Source of the DNA: Ilumatobacteraceae bacterium | GTDB lineage: Bacteria > Actinomycetota > Acidimicrobiia > Acidimicrobiales > Ilumatobacteraceae | Length of the DNA: 7,372 nucleotides | Assembly (NCBI GenBank): GCA_025456105.1 | Contig: JALOLG010000113.1 | Location: forward strand, 1 to 7,372 | Direction: 5' to 3' | Shown: positions 1-5,239 of the stretch, piece by piece | How positions within the stretch are numbered: the first letter of the stretch is position 1 | Layout of the letters: every line of letters begins with the position of its first letter | Program-made: the position numbers and the translations under genes | The notes under the pieces: generated by a model | Database searches by the model: none | What the model was told of the DNA's origin: nothing | The model's input: the letters and a program-made list of their open reading frames with translations, nothing else

Positions 1-431
1 CCCGCTCGTTCGTCGCGGCGATCGCAGGGCGCGCTGGTCGACTCGTCGACCTCGGGAGCGGTGGCGGCGTCCCGGGCCTCGTGCTGGCGGTCGACCGACC
101 CGACCTCGAGATCGTGCTGATCGATCGACGTCAGAAGCGCACGGACTGGCTCGAGCGGGCCGTCCGTCGACTCGACCTGGTCGATCGGGTCGTGGTGGCG
201 TGCACCGATGCCACCGCGTGGCCGTCCCAGGATGCCGAGCTCGTCACCGCCCGCGGGTTCGGACCGCCCGAGCCGACCCTGCGCCTGGCGGCCCGGATCG
301 TTCGACCGGGCGGCGCGGTGGTGATCAGCGAGCCGCCCGCAGGGGACCGCTGGGCGCCCGAGCTGCTGGCCGAGCTGGGCGTGCGCCGCACGGTGATCGG
401 TGCGGTGGCCCGCTTCGATGGTTTCACGTGA
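1..431 (+). CDS. rsmG: 16S rRNA (guanine-N7)-methyltransferase RsmG, 5'-truncated by window edge
   Basis: Partial gene: the reading frame is open from the window edge (first full codon at position 3), leaving 142 C-terminal residues of a family usually about 200-240 long. RsmG (GidB) methylates N7 of a guanine in the 530 loop of 16S rRNA, using S-adenosylmethionine. The SAM-binding motif I reads LVDLGSGGGVPGLVLA (codons at about 42-89), followed by the acidic second-strand end and basic stretch VLIDRRQKRTDWL. A later segment, VTARGFGPP, matches the family's conserved 'ARA/ARG' loop, and RPGGAVV is the usual strand-5 turn. The stop codon TGA (429-431) lies inside the parS palindrome, so parS encodes the last residues. 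Its position directly before parA and parB is the common origin-proximal arrangement. Family assignment is firm. The missing N-terminus cannot be judged. Confidence 0.9.
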   Translation, partial: RSFVAAIAGRAGRLVDLGSGGGVPGLVLAVDRPDLEIVLIDRRQKRTDWLERAVRRLDLVDRVVVACTDATAWPSQDAELVTARGFGPPEPTLRLAARIVRPGGAVVISEPPAGDRWAPELLAELGVRRTVIGAVARFDGFT

Positions 432-435
432 AACC
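420..435. promoter_or_regulatory. parS: parS centromere site (ParB binding site)
   Basis: GGTTTCACGTGAAACC is a perfect 16-bp palindrome. It contains the full 14-bp core GTTTCACGTGAAAC of the bacterial parS consensus; only the outermost base pair differs from TGTTTCACGTGAAACA. ParB loads here, clamps onto DNA and spreads, and ParA then segregates the origin region. The site straddles the rsmG stop codon, 62 bp upstream of the parA start, so it also occupies the likely parA promoter region, where ParB binding could affect parAB transcription (inference). It is the only full match in the window. Confidence 0.95.
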
Positions 436-448
436 TCCCCGTCATCCC

Positions 449-467
449 CGCGGGTGCTTGACCCGCG
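449..467 (+). terminator. Possible hairpin between rsmG and parA
   Basis: CGCGGGT-GCTTG-ACCCGCG forms a perfect 7-bp GC-rich stem with a 5-nt loop in the gap between rsmG and parA. No T-run follows, so it is not a canonical intrinsic terminator. It could be a weak terminator, an RNA-stability element in an rsmG-parAB transcript, or chance in GC-rich DNA. Confidence 0.3.
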
Positions 468-497
468 CCTGTCCCAGTTGAGAGGCTGTCCCCCACC

Positions 498-1355
498 ATG
501 AACGACGAGCCCCTGGCGGACGTGTCGGCGGCCGTCCCCCCTCCGGTCGACCCCCCGCCGATCGAGCCTGGTCGACCGCTCCCCCGGGTGATCGCGATCG
601 CCAACCAGAAGGGTGGGGTCGGCAAGACCACGACGACCATCAACCTCGGCGCCGCCCTCGCCGAGCTGGGCGTGCGCACGCTGATCATCGACCTCGATCC
701 GCAGGGCAACGCCTCGACCGGGCTCGGCATCGAGAACCGAGGCCTCGAGGCCTCGATGTACCACGTGCTGATGCACGACGTGCCACTCGAGAACGTGGTG
801 GAGCCGACGGCCGTGAAGGGCCTGTTCGTGGCCCCGGCGAGCCTCGACCTGGCCGGGGCCGAGATCGAGCTGGTCCCGGCATTCAGCCGTGAGACCCGCC
901 TCAAGCGAGCGATCGACACGGTGATCGACGACTACGACTACGTGCTCATCGACTGCCCGCCGACCCTCGGCTTGCTCACCGTGAACGGCTTGGCGGCGGC
1001 GACCGAGGTGCTCGTGCCGATCCAGTGCGAGTACTACGCGCTCGAGGGGCTCGGCCAGCTGCTGCGCAACGTCGACCTGGTGCGACGGAACCTCAACCCG
1101 GCGCTCGAGGTCTCGACGATCGTGTGCGTGATGTACGACGCTCGCACGAAGCTCGCGGATCAGGTCGTGAGCGAGGTCCGCGACCACTTCGGCGAGAAGG
1201 TGCTCCGGACGGTGGTGCCGCGCTCGGTGCGGCTGTCGGAGGCCCCGTCGTTCGGGCAGCCGATCACGGTGTTCGATCCCCGGTCGCGCGGCGCGCTGGC
1301 GTACCGCGACGTGGCCAAGGAGGTGAACGATGCAGCGTCGCAGCGGCCTCGGTAA
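498..1355 (+). CDS. parA: Chromosome-partitioning ATPase ParA (Soj family)
   Basis: ParA is a Walker-type ATPase that binds the nucleoid as an ATP dimer and pulls ParB-parS complexes apart. The 285-residue product has the deviant Walker A motif KGGVGKTT at residues 38-45, the A' motif LIIDLDPQGN at 62-71 and Walker B YVLIDCPP at 148-155. Both signature lysines (K38 and K43) are present. Residues 1-29 are a Pro- and acid-rich extension without recognisable fold. Such tails occur in actinobacterial ParA proteins, but here the start is not backed by a good Shine-Dalgarno (GAGAGG about 12 nt upstream), and GTG at 588 is an alternative start just before the core fold. The gene lies 62 bp after parS and overlaps parB by 26 bp, so the two are almost certainly co-translated. 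The C-terminal residues SQRPR are encoded within the overlap. Confidence 0.96.
   Translation: MNDEPLADVSAAVPPPVDPPPIEPGRPLPRVIAIANQKGGVGKTTTTINLGAALAELGVRTLIIDLDPQGNASTGLGIENRGLEASMYHVLMHDVPLENVVEPTAVKGLFVAPASLDLAGAEIELVPAFSRETRLKRAIDTVIDDYDYVLIDCPPTLGLLTVNGLAAATEVLVPIQCEYYALEGLGQLLRNVDLVRRNLNPALEVSTIVCVMYDARTKLADQVVSEVRDHFGEKVLRTVVPRSVRLSEAPSFGQPITVFDPRSRGALAYRDVAKEVNDAASQRPR
1317..1325 (+). promoter_or_regulatory. Strong Shine-Dalgarno of parB, inside parA
   Basis: AAGGAGGTG lies four bases before the parB ATG and is nearly fully complementary to the 16S rRNA 3' end. It is embedded in parA, where it encodes Lys-Glu-Val. It fixes the parB start at 1330 despite the 26-bp overlap with parA, and it suggests ParB is made at a higher level than ParA, whose own ribosome-binding site looks weak. 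Confidence 0.85.
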
Positions 1356-2244
1356 GGGGCTCAGCTCGCTGATCCCGCCCGGTGAGGCGGCCGCGGCGGC
1401 CGACGGCCGGCCGTACCTCACCGAGATCCCACTCGCCGACGTCCGGCCCAATCCGAACCAGCCGCGGGTGCACTTCGACGAGGAGTCGCTCACCGAGCTG
1501 GCCGCGTCGATCGCGCAGCTGGGCGTGCTCCAGCCCATCCTCGTTCGTCCGGTCGAGGGCGAGGGGGAGCGCCGCTGGCGCGCCGCCGGCCGCGCGGGGC
1601 TCGCGGTCATCCCGGCGGTCGTCCGCACCAGCGACGACGTCGGGTCGGTGGAGCAGGCGCTGGTGGAGAACCTGCACCGCCAGGACCTCACCCCCCTGGA
1701 GGAAGCGGCGGCCTACCAGCAGCTCATCGAGGACTTCGGGCTCACCCACGAGCAGGTGGCCGATCGGGTCGGCAAGAGCCGGTCGGCGGTCACCAACACG
1801 CTGCGGCTGCTCGGGTTGCCGCCGACGGTGCAGCACTTCCTGGCCGACGGCAAGCTCAGCGCCGGGCACGCGCGGGCGCTGCTCGGCACCCCGGATCGGA
1901 CGCTCCAGGAGCACCTGGCTCGCCTCGCGGCCGACGAGGGCTGGACGGTGCGGGCCGTGGAGGAGGCCGTCCGCCGTGGCGGCGTCATCGACGAGCCCGC
2001 CGACGTCCCGGAGCCCGAGCCGGCCCCACCGCCGCCGGCCGCGCCGATCGACGGCGCGGGGCTCACGCCCTCGACTCGGCTGCGACCTCCGGGCCTGCTC
2101 GAGCTGGAGGAGCTCCTCGCGGCTCGGCTCGAGACGCGCGTCGGGGTCCACATGGGCGCGCGACACGGCAAGGTCACCATCGAGTTCGCCGACCTCGAGG
2201 ACCTCGAGCGCATCTATCGCATCATCGTCCACGACGTCGAGTGA
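1330..2244 (+). CDS. parB: Chromosome-partitioning protein ParB (CTP-dependent clamp)
   Basis: ParB binds parS, hydrolyses CTP and slides on DNA as a clamp. In the 304-residue product, LGKGLSSLIP at residues 7-16 is the usual ParA-contacting N-terminus. The NTP-binding region includes NPNQPR (41-46), LGVLQPILVRP (64-74), GERRWR (79-84) and ENLHRQDLTPLEEA (113-126). The helix-turn-helix that reads parS spans about 138-160 (LTHEQVADRVGKSRSAV). A Pro-rich linker at about 220-245 leads to the C-terminal dimerisation domain (about 255-304). Oddity: only five residues (PVEGE) separate LVR from GERR, where other ParBs have ten or more, including a strand like 'YEIVA'. The start is set by a strong Shine-Dalgarno. 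The family is certain; whether the CTP pocket is intact is open. Confidence 0.96.
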   Translation: MQRRSGLGKGLSSLIPPGEAAAAADGRPYLTEIPLADVRPNPNQPRVHFDEESLTELAASIAQLGVLQPILVRPVEGEGERRWRAAGRAGLAVIPAVVRTSDDVGSVEQALVENLHRQDLTPLEEAAAYQQLIEDFGLTHEQVADRVGKSRSAVTNTLRLLGLPPTVQHFLADGKLSAGHARALLGTPDRTLQEHLARLAADEGWTVRAVEEAVRRGGVIDEPADVPEPEPAPPPPAAPIDGAGLTPSTRLRPPGLLELEELLAARLETRVGVHMGARHGKVTIEFADLEDLERIYRIIVHDVE

Positions 2245-2295
2245 TCCCAGCCCTGGTCAGCGCACCTGTCGCGCGGATCGCGCGGGTCGTGCCAC

Positions 2296-2357
2296 TGTGG
2301 ATGACCGAACCCTGCAGTCGACGGTGAGTCACAGGGTGGGGACAAGCCTGTGGATAC
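2296..2357 (-). other. Cluster of three DnaA-box-like 9-mers in the parB/cwlM intergenic region
   Basis: Read on the minus strand, TCATCCACA (2296-2304), TTGTCCCCA (2337-2345) and GTATCCACA (2349-2357) each differ by one base from the DnaA box TTATCCACA or its high-GC form TTGTCCACA. All share one orientation, and the last two start 12 bp apart. They sit in the 125-bp gap (2245-2369) between convergent parB and cwlM, which has no need for a promoter. The gap also holds a small stem GCGCG-GAT-CGCGC (2271-2283) and an inverted repeat CACAGG/CCTGTG (2330-2335 with 2347-2352). There is no T-run terminator and no AT-rich unwinding element. An origin-associated DnaA-binding region is inferred from position and motif only. 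Confidence 0.5.
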
Positions 2358-2369
2358 GTCGAGGCTCGA

Positions 2370-3365
2370 TCACGAGGTGAGGTCGCGTCGCACGGGCTCG
2401 TCGACCCACTGGTCGAGTGCCCCCACCACGGCGCGCACGATGCTCGGGGTGGCGTCGATCACGCGCTGGACCGGGCCCAGGCAGCACAGCACCGCCGGCA
2501 TGCGCGTCTCGCGCAAGATGGGCAGCCGCATCCCCGACGCCTCGAGGGGCAGGCTCGGTGCCTCCTGGCCGAACGCCGTCACCAGGTGCTCGGCGAGGGC
2601 CCGACCACCCCAGGACTCGAAGCTCGGCACGCGGTAGAAGCACGCGACCGCCGTCTCGTGCGAGCGGGCCTCGAACCCCAGGTAGACGGTGGCGGCGAAC
2701 CGGTTGGCGGCGGCCGCCTGCGCCGTGGCGTCGAGCTCGTCGGTGGCCGTGACGGTGGCGCCGTGCTGCTGCACGGCGTGCGTGAGCTGTCGCGAGAGCG
2801 CGCTCAGCCCGCCGAACTGCCCGATCACGATGCGCAGATCGCCCAGCGTGCGCCGTGTGCCCCGCAGGGCTTCCACCTCGCGCAGCGCCGCCACCCCTGG
2901 GCCGGTGCCCGACTGCCGGGCGAGCACCTGCAGGGCGCGCACGGTGATCGGGCCGCACCGGCCGTCGACGGTGAGGCCGCAGTCGTGCTGGAACGCCTCG
3001 AGGGCGTGGAGCGTGGCGGTGCCGAAGATCCCGTCGACCCGGCCGCAGTCGAAGCCGAGCCGAGCCAGGATGGTCTGCAGCTCGTCGACGTCGTCGCCGC
3101 GCAGGTTGGGCACGGTGAGCTCGAGCAGCCGGTCGCCGAGCCGCCACGAGGCCTCCACGAGCGCCCGCCACGTGTGCTCGTCGCACACACCGGTCGGGTG
3201 CAGGCCGCGGCCCTGCTGGAAGCTCGCGACGGCGTGCTCGGTGACCGGGCAGAACGAACCCGCCTCGGCACCGCCAGGGAGGAACCCTGCGGCGCCGAGG
3301 CGGCGTTGCAGATCTCGGATGGGTTCGCCGCGCTGACCCGGGGTCAGCGGGAAGTAGCGAGAAAT
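2370..3365 (-). CDS. cwlM: CwlM-like peptidoglycan-binding pseudo-amidase
   Basis: Resembles mycobacterial CwlM, a cytoplasmic amidase-fold protein that activates MurA and so controls peptidoglycan precursor synthesis. Numbered from the ATT at 3365 (331 residues), there are two PG-binding-1 domains at about 10-70 and 88-148 ([37 protein letters not shown]) and an Amidase_3-like domain from about 178 to the end. No signal peptide or membrane segment is visible. The catalytic motif IDPGHGG is replaced by IGQFGG (181-186), and the C-terminal Glu motif by [10 protein letters not shown] (290-299), so no zinc ligands remain. The protein ends soon after the domain, without the mycobacterial tail that PknB phosphorylates. 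It has eight Cys residues. Start is uncertain: ATT at 3365 has AGGAG eight bases upstream; CTG at 3347 overlaps the trxA TGA; the first in-frame GTG (3188) would cut off most of domain 1. Confidence 0.82.
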   Translation of the reverse strand: MSRYFPLTPGQRGEPIRDLQRRLGAAGFLPGGAEAGSFCPVTEHAVASFQQGRGLHPTGVCDEHTWRALVEASWRLGDRLLELTVPNLRGDDVDELQTILARLGFDCGRVDGIFGTATLHALEAFQHDCGLTVDGRCGPITVRALQVLARQSGTGPGVAALREVEALRGTRRTLGDLRIVIGQFGGLSALSRQLTHAVQQHGATVTATDELDATAQAAAANRFAATVYLGFEARSHETAVACFYRVPSFESWGGRALAEHLVTAFGQEAPSLPLEASGMRLPILRETRMPAVLCCLGPVQRVIDATPSIVRAVVGALDQWVDEPVRRDLTS

Positions 3366-3682
3366 TCGTCGAGCTCCTGGAGCAGCTGGCCCTTGCCCTT
3401 GGCGCCGACGAGCCGCTTGCGGACCTCGCCACCATGGAACACGAGCAGGGTCGGGATGCTCATCACGTGGAACTGCTGCGCGATCGACGGGTGATCGTCG
3501 ACGTTGAGCTTGGCGATCGTCACCTGGCCGTCGAGCTCGGTGGCGAGCTCCTGCAGGACCGGCGCGATCGCCTTGCACGGCCCGCACCACTCGGCCCAGA
3601 AGTCGACGACGACGGGGGTCTCGGACGACTGCACGGTCTCGGCGAACGTGGCGGCGGACAGGTTGGTGATGCCGGTGGCCAT
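3344..3682 (-). CDS. trxA: Thioredoxin
   Basis: Cytoplasmic protein disulfide reductase, recharged by thioredoxin reductase (not in this window). The 112-residue product has the full thioredoxin fold: [13 protein letters not shown] with the redox-active WCGPC at residues 32-36, the buried Asp (D27), and the cis-proline loop SIPT with P77. Length is typical for the family (about 105-115). The start is the ATG at 3682, preceded by AGAGGA (3690-3695) with a 7-nt spacer. An in-frame ATG further upstream, at 3727, overlaps the predicted promoter and would lie before the transcript start. The gene runs directly into cwlM on the same strand (overlapping ends), matching the trxB-trxC-cwlM order of mycobacteria, except that trxB is absent here. 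A SigR/SigH-type promoter lies upstream, so induction by disulfide stress is likely. Confidence 0.97.
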   Translation of the reverse strand: MATGITNLSAATFAETVQSSETPVVVDFWAEWCGPCKAIAPVLQELATELDGQVTIAKLNVDDHPSIAQQFHVMSIPTLLVFHGGEVRKRLVGAKGKGQLLQELDEFLATSR

Positions 3683-3725
3683 TGGGGATTCCTCTCGTGA
3701 CGAGCGATCGAAGTGTACCGACCTC

Positions 3726-3752
3726 AACCGCCGGGCCTGGTCGGCTATTCCC
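3726..3752 (-). promoter_or_regulatory. SigR/SigH-type (disulfide-stress ECF sigma) promoter of trxA
   Basis: On the minus strand the sequence is GGGAAT (3752-3747), 18 bases, then GTT (3728-3726). This fits exactly the GGGAAT-N18-GTT promoter used by Streptomyces SigR and mycobacterial SigH, which drive thioredoxin genes in those organisms. Transcription would begin near 3718-3720, giving a leader of roughly 37 nt with a Shine-Dalgarno before the trxA ATG at 3682. The sigma factor gene itself is not in the window, so the assignment rests on the motif, its spacing and the target gene. Confidence 0.7.
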
Positions 3753-3779
3753 GACCGGTTGACCCAGGATTCAGGTGAG

Positions 3780-3793
3780 CGAACAGGTGTTCG
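3780..3793. promoter_or_regulatory. LexA (SOS) box-like palindrome upstream of trxA
   Basis: CGAACAGGTGTTCG matches the CGAAC-N4-GTTCG operator of LexA in Gram-positive bacteria, including the purine/pyrimidine preferences of the centre. It lies 27 bp upstream of the trxA promoter's GGGAAT element and 6 bp past the VOC gene's stop codon. The outer repeat GTGAGC/GCTCAC (3775-3780 with 3798-3803) extends it into an imperfect hairpin, so it might instead act as a weak terminator of the VOC transcript, although no T-run follows. No lexA or SOS gene is in the window. Confidence 0.45.
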
Positions 3794-3799
3794 AGATGC

Positions 3800-4369
3800 T
3801 CACGACCCCGCGACCGGGGCGTCGTCGCGGATCGGGTGGTGGACGACCGCGGCGTACTCCTTCTCGAGCGGCGGTCGCGGGTCGCGCAGCAGCTCGAGGG
3901 CCCGCAGCCGCTCGTCGTGGGTGAACGGCCGCGTGGTGTGGCAGAACTCGACGAGGTTGTTCGACGGGTCGCGGATGTAGATGCTGACGCAGAACTCGTG
4001 GTCGACCTCGAGCACGGTGTAGCCGTGCTGCTGCCAGCGCTCGCGGTGGGCGTCGAGGTCGGCCCGGGTGGGGGCGTCGAACGCGATGTGGTTCACCCAC
4101 CAGGGCAGGCCGGCGGCGGCGTTGAGGTCGACCGGGAAGTCGTCACCGATCACCGGGTCGTGGATCTCCCAGAACGCGATCATCCCGGCGTCGGTGGACT
4201 CGCCGGTGGCGTAGAAGAAGTGCTTGGAGTAGCCGTCGCTCGGCCGACCATCGGGTCCGGGGGTGGCCGACGTGACCACCTTGACGAGCTCGAAGCCCAT
4301 CACCTCGGTGTAGAAGCGGTGCGTGGCCTCGGCGTCACGGGTGGCGAAGGCGACGTGGTGGAATCCCAT
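3800..4369 (-). CDS. VOC-superfamily metalloprotein (glyoxalase / extradiol dioxygenase-like)
   Basis: The 189-residue product contains two beta-alpha-beta-beta-beta modules of the vicinal oxygen chelate fold. Module 1 covers about 1-75, beginning FHHVAFATRD with the putative metal ligand H5. Module 2 begins near 92 (VNHIAF, ligand H94) and ends with the typical IRDPSNNLVEF, ligand E141. Three ligands (His, His, Glu) suggest a divalent metal such as Fe(II), Zn(II) or Mn(II). The HAF/DPSNN-VEF pattern is closest to ring-cleavage dioxygenase or glyoxalase-like proteins, but the substrate cannot be read from the sequence. About 45 C-terminal residues (PFTHDERLRALEL onward) follow the fold. The ATG at 4369 starts the fold directly; a longer in-frame ATG at 4441 would add a featureless tail and run into the divergent gene. 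It is transcribed toward trxA but separated by 117 bp with its own promoter, so a shared job is not implied. Confidence 0.85.
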   Translation of the reverse strand: MGFHHVAFATRDAEATHRFYTEVMGFELVKVVTSATPGPDGRPSDGYSKHFFYATGESTDAGMIAFWEIHDPVIGDDFPVDLNAAAGLPWWVNHIAFDAPTRADLDAHRERWQQHGYTVLEVDHEFCVSIYIRDPSNNLVEFCHTTRPFTHDERLRALELLRDPRPPLEKEYAAVVHHPIRDDAPVAGS

Positions 4370-4375
4370 CGCGCC

Positions 4376-4404
4376 ATTGTTCCATCGGGCGCGAGTCGGG
4401 TCAT
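4376..4404 (-). promoter_or_regulatory. Possible sigma70-type promoter of the VOC gene
   Basis: On the minus strand ATGACC (4404-4399), 17 bases, then AACAAT (4381-4376) resembles a -35/-10 pair. The -10 lies six bases before the ATG, so the transcript would be leaderless or nearly so, in line with the absence of a Shine-Dalgarno. It lies in the 44-bp gap to the divergent membrane-protein gene, whose own possible -10 (CATCAT, 4402-4407) overlaps the -35. Confidence 0.4.
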
Positions 4405-4413
4405 CATGGGAGC

Positions 4414-4617
4414 ATGTTCCTCGGCGAGGACCTGCTCGCATGGCTCGTGCTGGCGCTCGGCGGCGCCTTGTTCGTCGGCAACCTGATGGCCGTCGTCAAG
4501 CCGCCCGAGCGCAAGCGCAGCGACGCCGATCTCGACCGGGCACCGGTGTTCCGCAGCCTCGCCATGGGCCTGGTCGGCCTGGTGGCGGCGCTGTGGGCGC
4601 TGGCGTCGCTGCTGTGA
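4414..4617 (+). CDS. Small two-helix membrane protein, unknown function
   Basis: The function is not recognised. The 67-residue product has two hydrophobic helices, at about residues 6-28 (LLAWLVLALGGALFVGNLMAVV) and 48-67 (SLAMGLVGLVAALWALASLL). They are joined by a short charged loop, KPPERKRSDADLDRAP, which by the positive-inside rule should face the cytoplasm, making a hairpin with both ends outside. There is no signal peptidase site. Codon use matches the neighbours, and the gene ends 7 bp before engB, so it is probably co-transcribed with it. GGGAG lies only one base before the ATG, too close for an ideal ribosome-binding site. Confidence 0.72.
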   Translation: MFLGEDLLAWLVLALGGALFVGNLMAVVKPPERKRSDADLDRAPVFRSLAMGLVGLVAALWALASLL

Positions 4618-4624
4618 GCCGGCG

Positions 4625-5212
4625 ATGAGCTCGACGCCGCTGCGCCTGCGGTTCCTGGCCTCGGCCACGCGGCTGGGCCAGCTGCCCGACTCCGCGGCCG
4701 AGGTCGCGGTGGTGGGGCGGTCGAACGTGGGCAAGTCGTCGCTCATCAACGCGCTCGCCAACACCAAGCAGCTCGCCCGCGTGTCGAACACCCCCGGCCG
4801 CACCCAGCTCATCAACATCTTCGAGGTCGCCGACGGCGGCACCATCGTCGACCTGCCGGGCTACGGCTACGCCAAGGTGCCGGCGCGGGTGCGGCGCGAC
4901 TGGCCCGAGATGATCGAGGGCTACCTGCTCGAGCGCGAGCCGCTGGTGCAGGTGATGGTGCTCGTCGACGGCGAGATCGGCCCGACGCCGCTCGACCAGC
5001 AGATGCTGGCGTGGCTGCGCGCCAACGACGTGCCCCACACCGTGGTCGCCACCAAGGCCGACAAGGTGAAGTCGTCGAAGCGGCCGGCCCGCCGGCGCGA
5101 CCTCGCGGCGGGGTGCGACCTCGACCCCGGCGACGTGGTGTGGGTGAGCGCGGCCACCGGCGCGGGCATCGACCTGCTGCGATCGCTCATCCGCGGTCAT
5201 CTCGCCACCTGA
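4625..5212 (+). CDS. engB: Ribosome-biogenesis GTPase EngB (YsxC/YihA)
   Basis: EngB is a TrmE-Era-class GTPase needed for late assembly of the large ribosomal subunit. The 195-residue product is full length for the family and shows all G motifs in order: G1 GRSNVGKSS at 31-39, switch I/G2 NTPGRTQ at 55-61, G3 DLPGYGYA at 76-83, G4 TKAD at 143-146 and G5 SAATG at 175-179. The family signature DGEIGPTPLD (115-124) corresponds to the usual 'D-RHGPT--D' segment. It follows the small membrane protein by 7 bp and precedes the acyl-CoA synthetase by 27 bp, so the three are likely one transcript. No strong Shine-Dalgarno is visible. EngB is, to my knowledge, missing from Mycobacterium and Streptomyces, so its presence here favours a deep actinobacterial lineage. 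Confidence 0.96.
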   Translation: MSSTPLRLRFLASATRLGQLPDSAAEVAVVGRSNVGKSSLINALANTKQLARVSNTPGRTQLINIFEVADGGTIVDLPGYGYAKVPARVRRDWPEMIEGYLLEREPLVQVMVLVDGEIGPTPLDQQMLAWLRANDVPHTVVATKADKVKSSKRPARRRDLAAGCDLDPGDVVWVSAATGAGIDLLRSLIRGHLAT

Positions 5213-5239
5213 CCCGCTCGTCGGCCATCATCGGCGCCC

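Noticed and set aside
131..919. 262-codon open frame on the minus strand across rsmG and parA
   Set aside because: Crosses parS and two conserved genes; Ser/Arg/Thr-rich, without a domain.
2245..2369. Complete oriC in the parB/cwlM gap
   Set aside because: Only three imperfect boxes, no AT-rich unwinding element and no dnaA or dnaN nearby; kept only as a DnaA-box cluster.
3460..3474. Second parS-like site with a CACGTG core in trxA
   Set aside because: Only 10 of 14 core bases match, and the bases are explained by conserved thioredoxin codons.
2586..3494. 302-codon open frame on the plus strand opposite cwlM and trxA
   Set aside because: The opposite strand encodes clear CwlM and thioredoxin domains; this frame shows no motif.
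3366..3590. Extending cwlM upstream to the GTG at 3590
   Set aside because: This would overlap most of trxA, and the added residues are an Arg/Pro/Ala-rich shadow of trxA in another frame.
3683..3727. Longer thioredoxin start (ATG at 3727)
   Set aside because: The extra 15 residues lie upstream of the predicted transcript start, and the ATG at 3682 has the better Shine-Dalgarno and matches family length.
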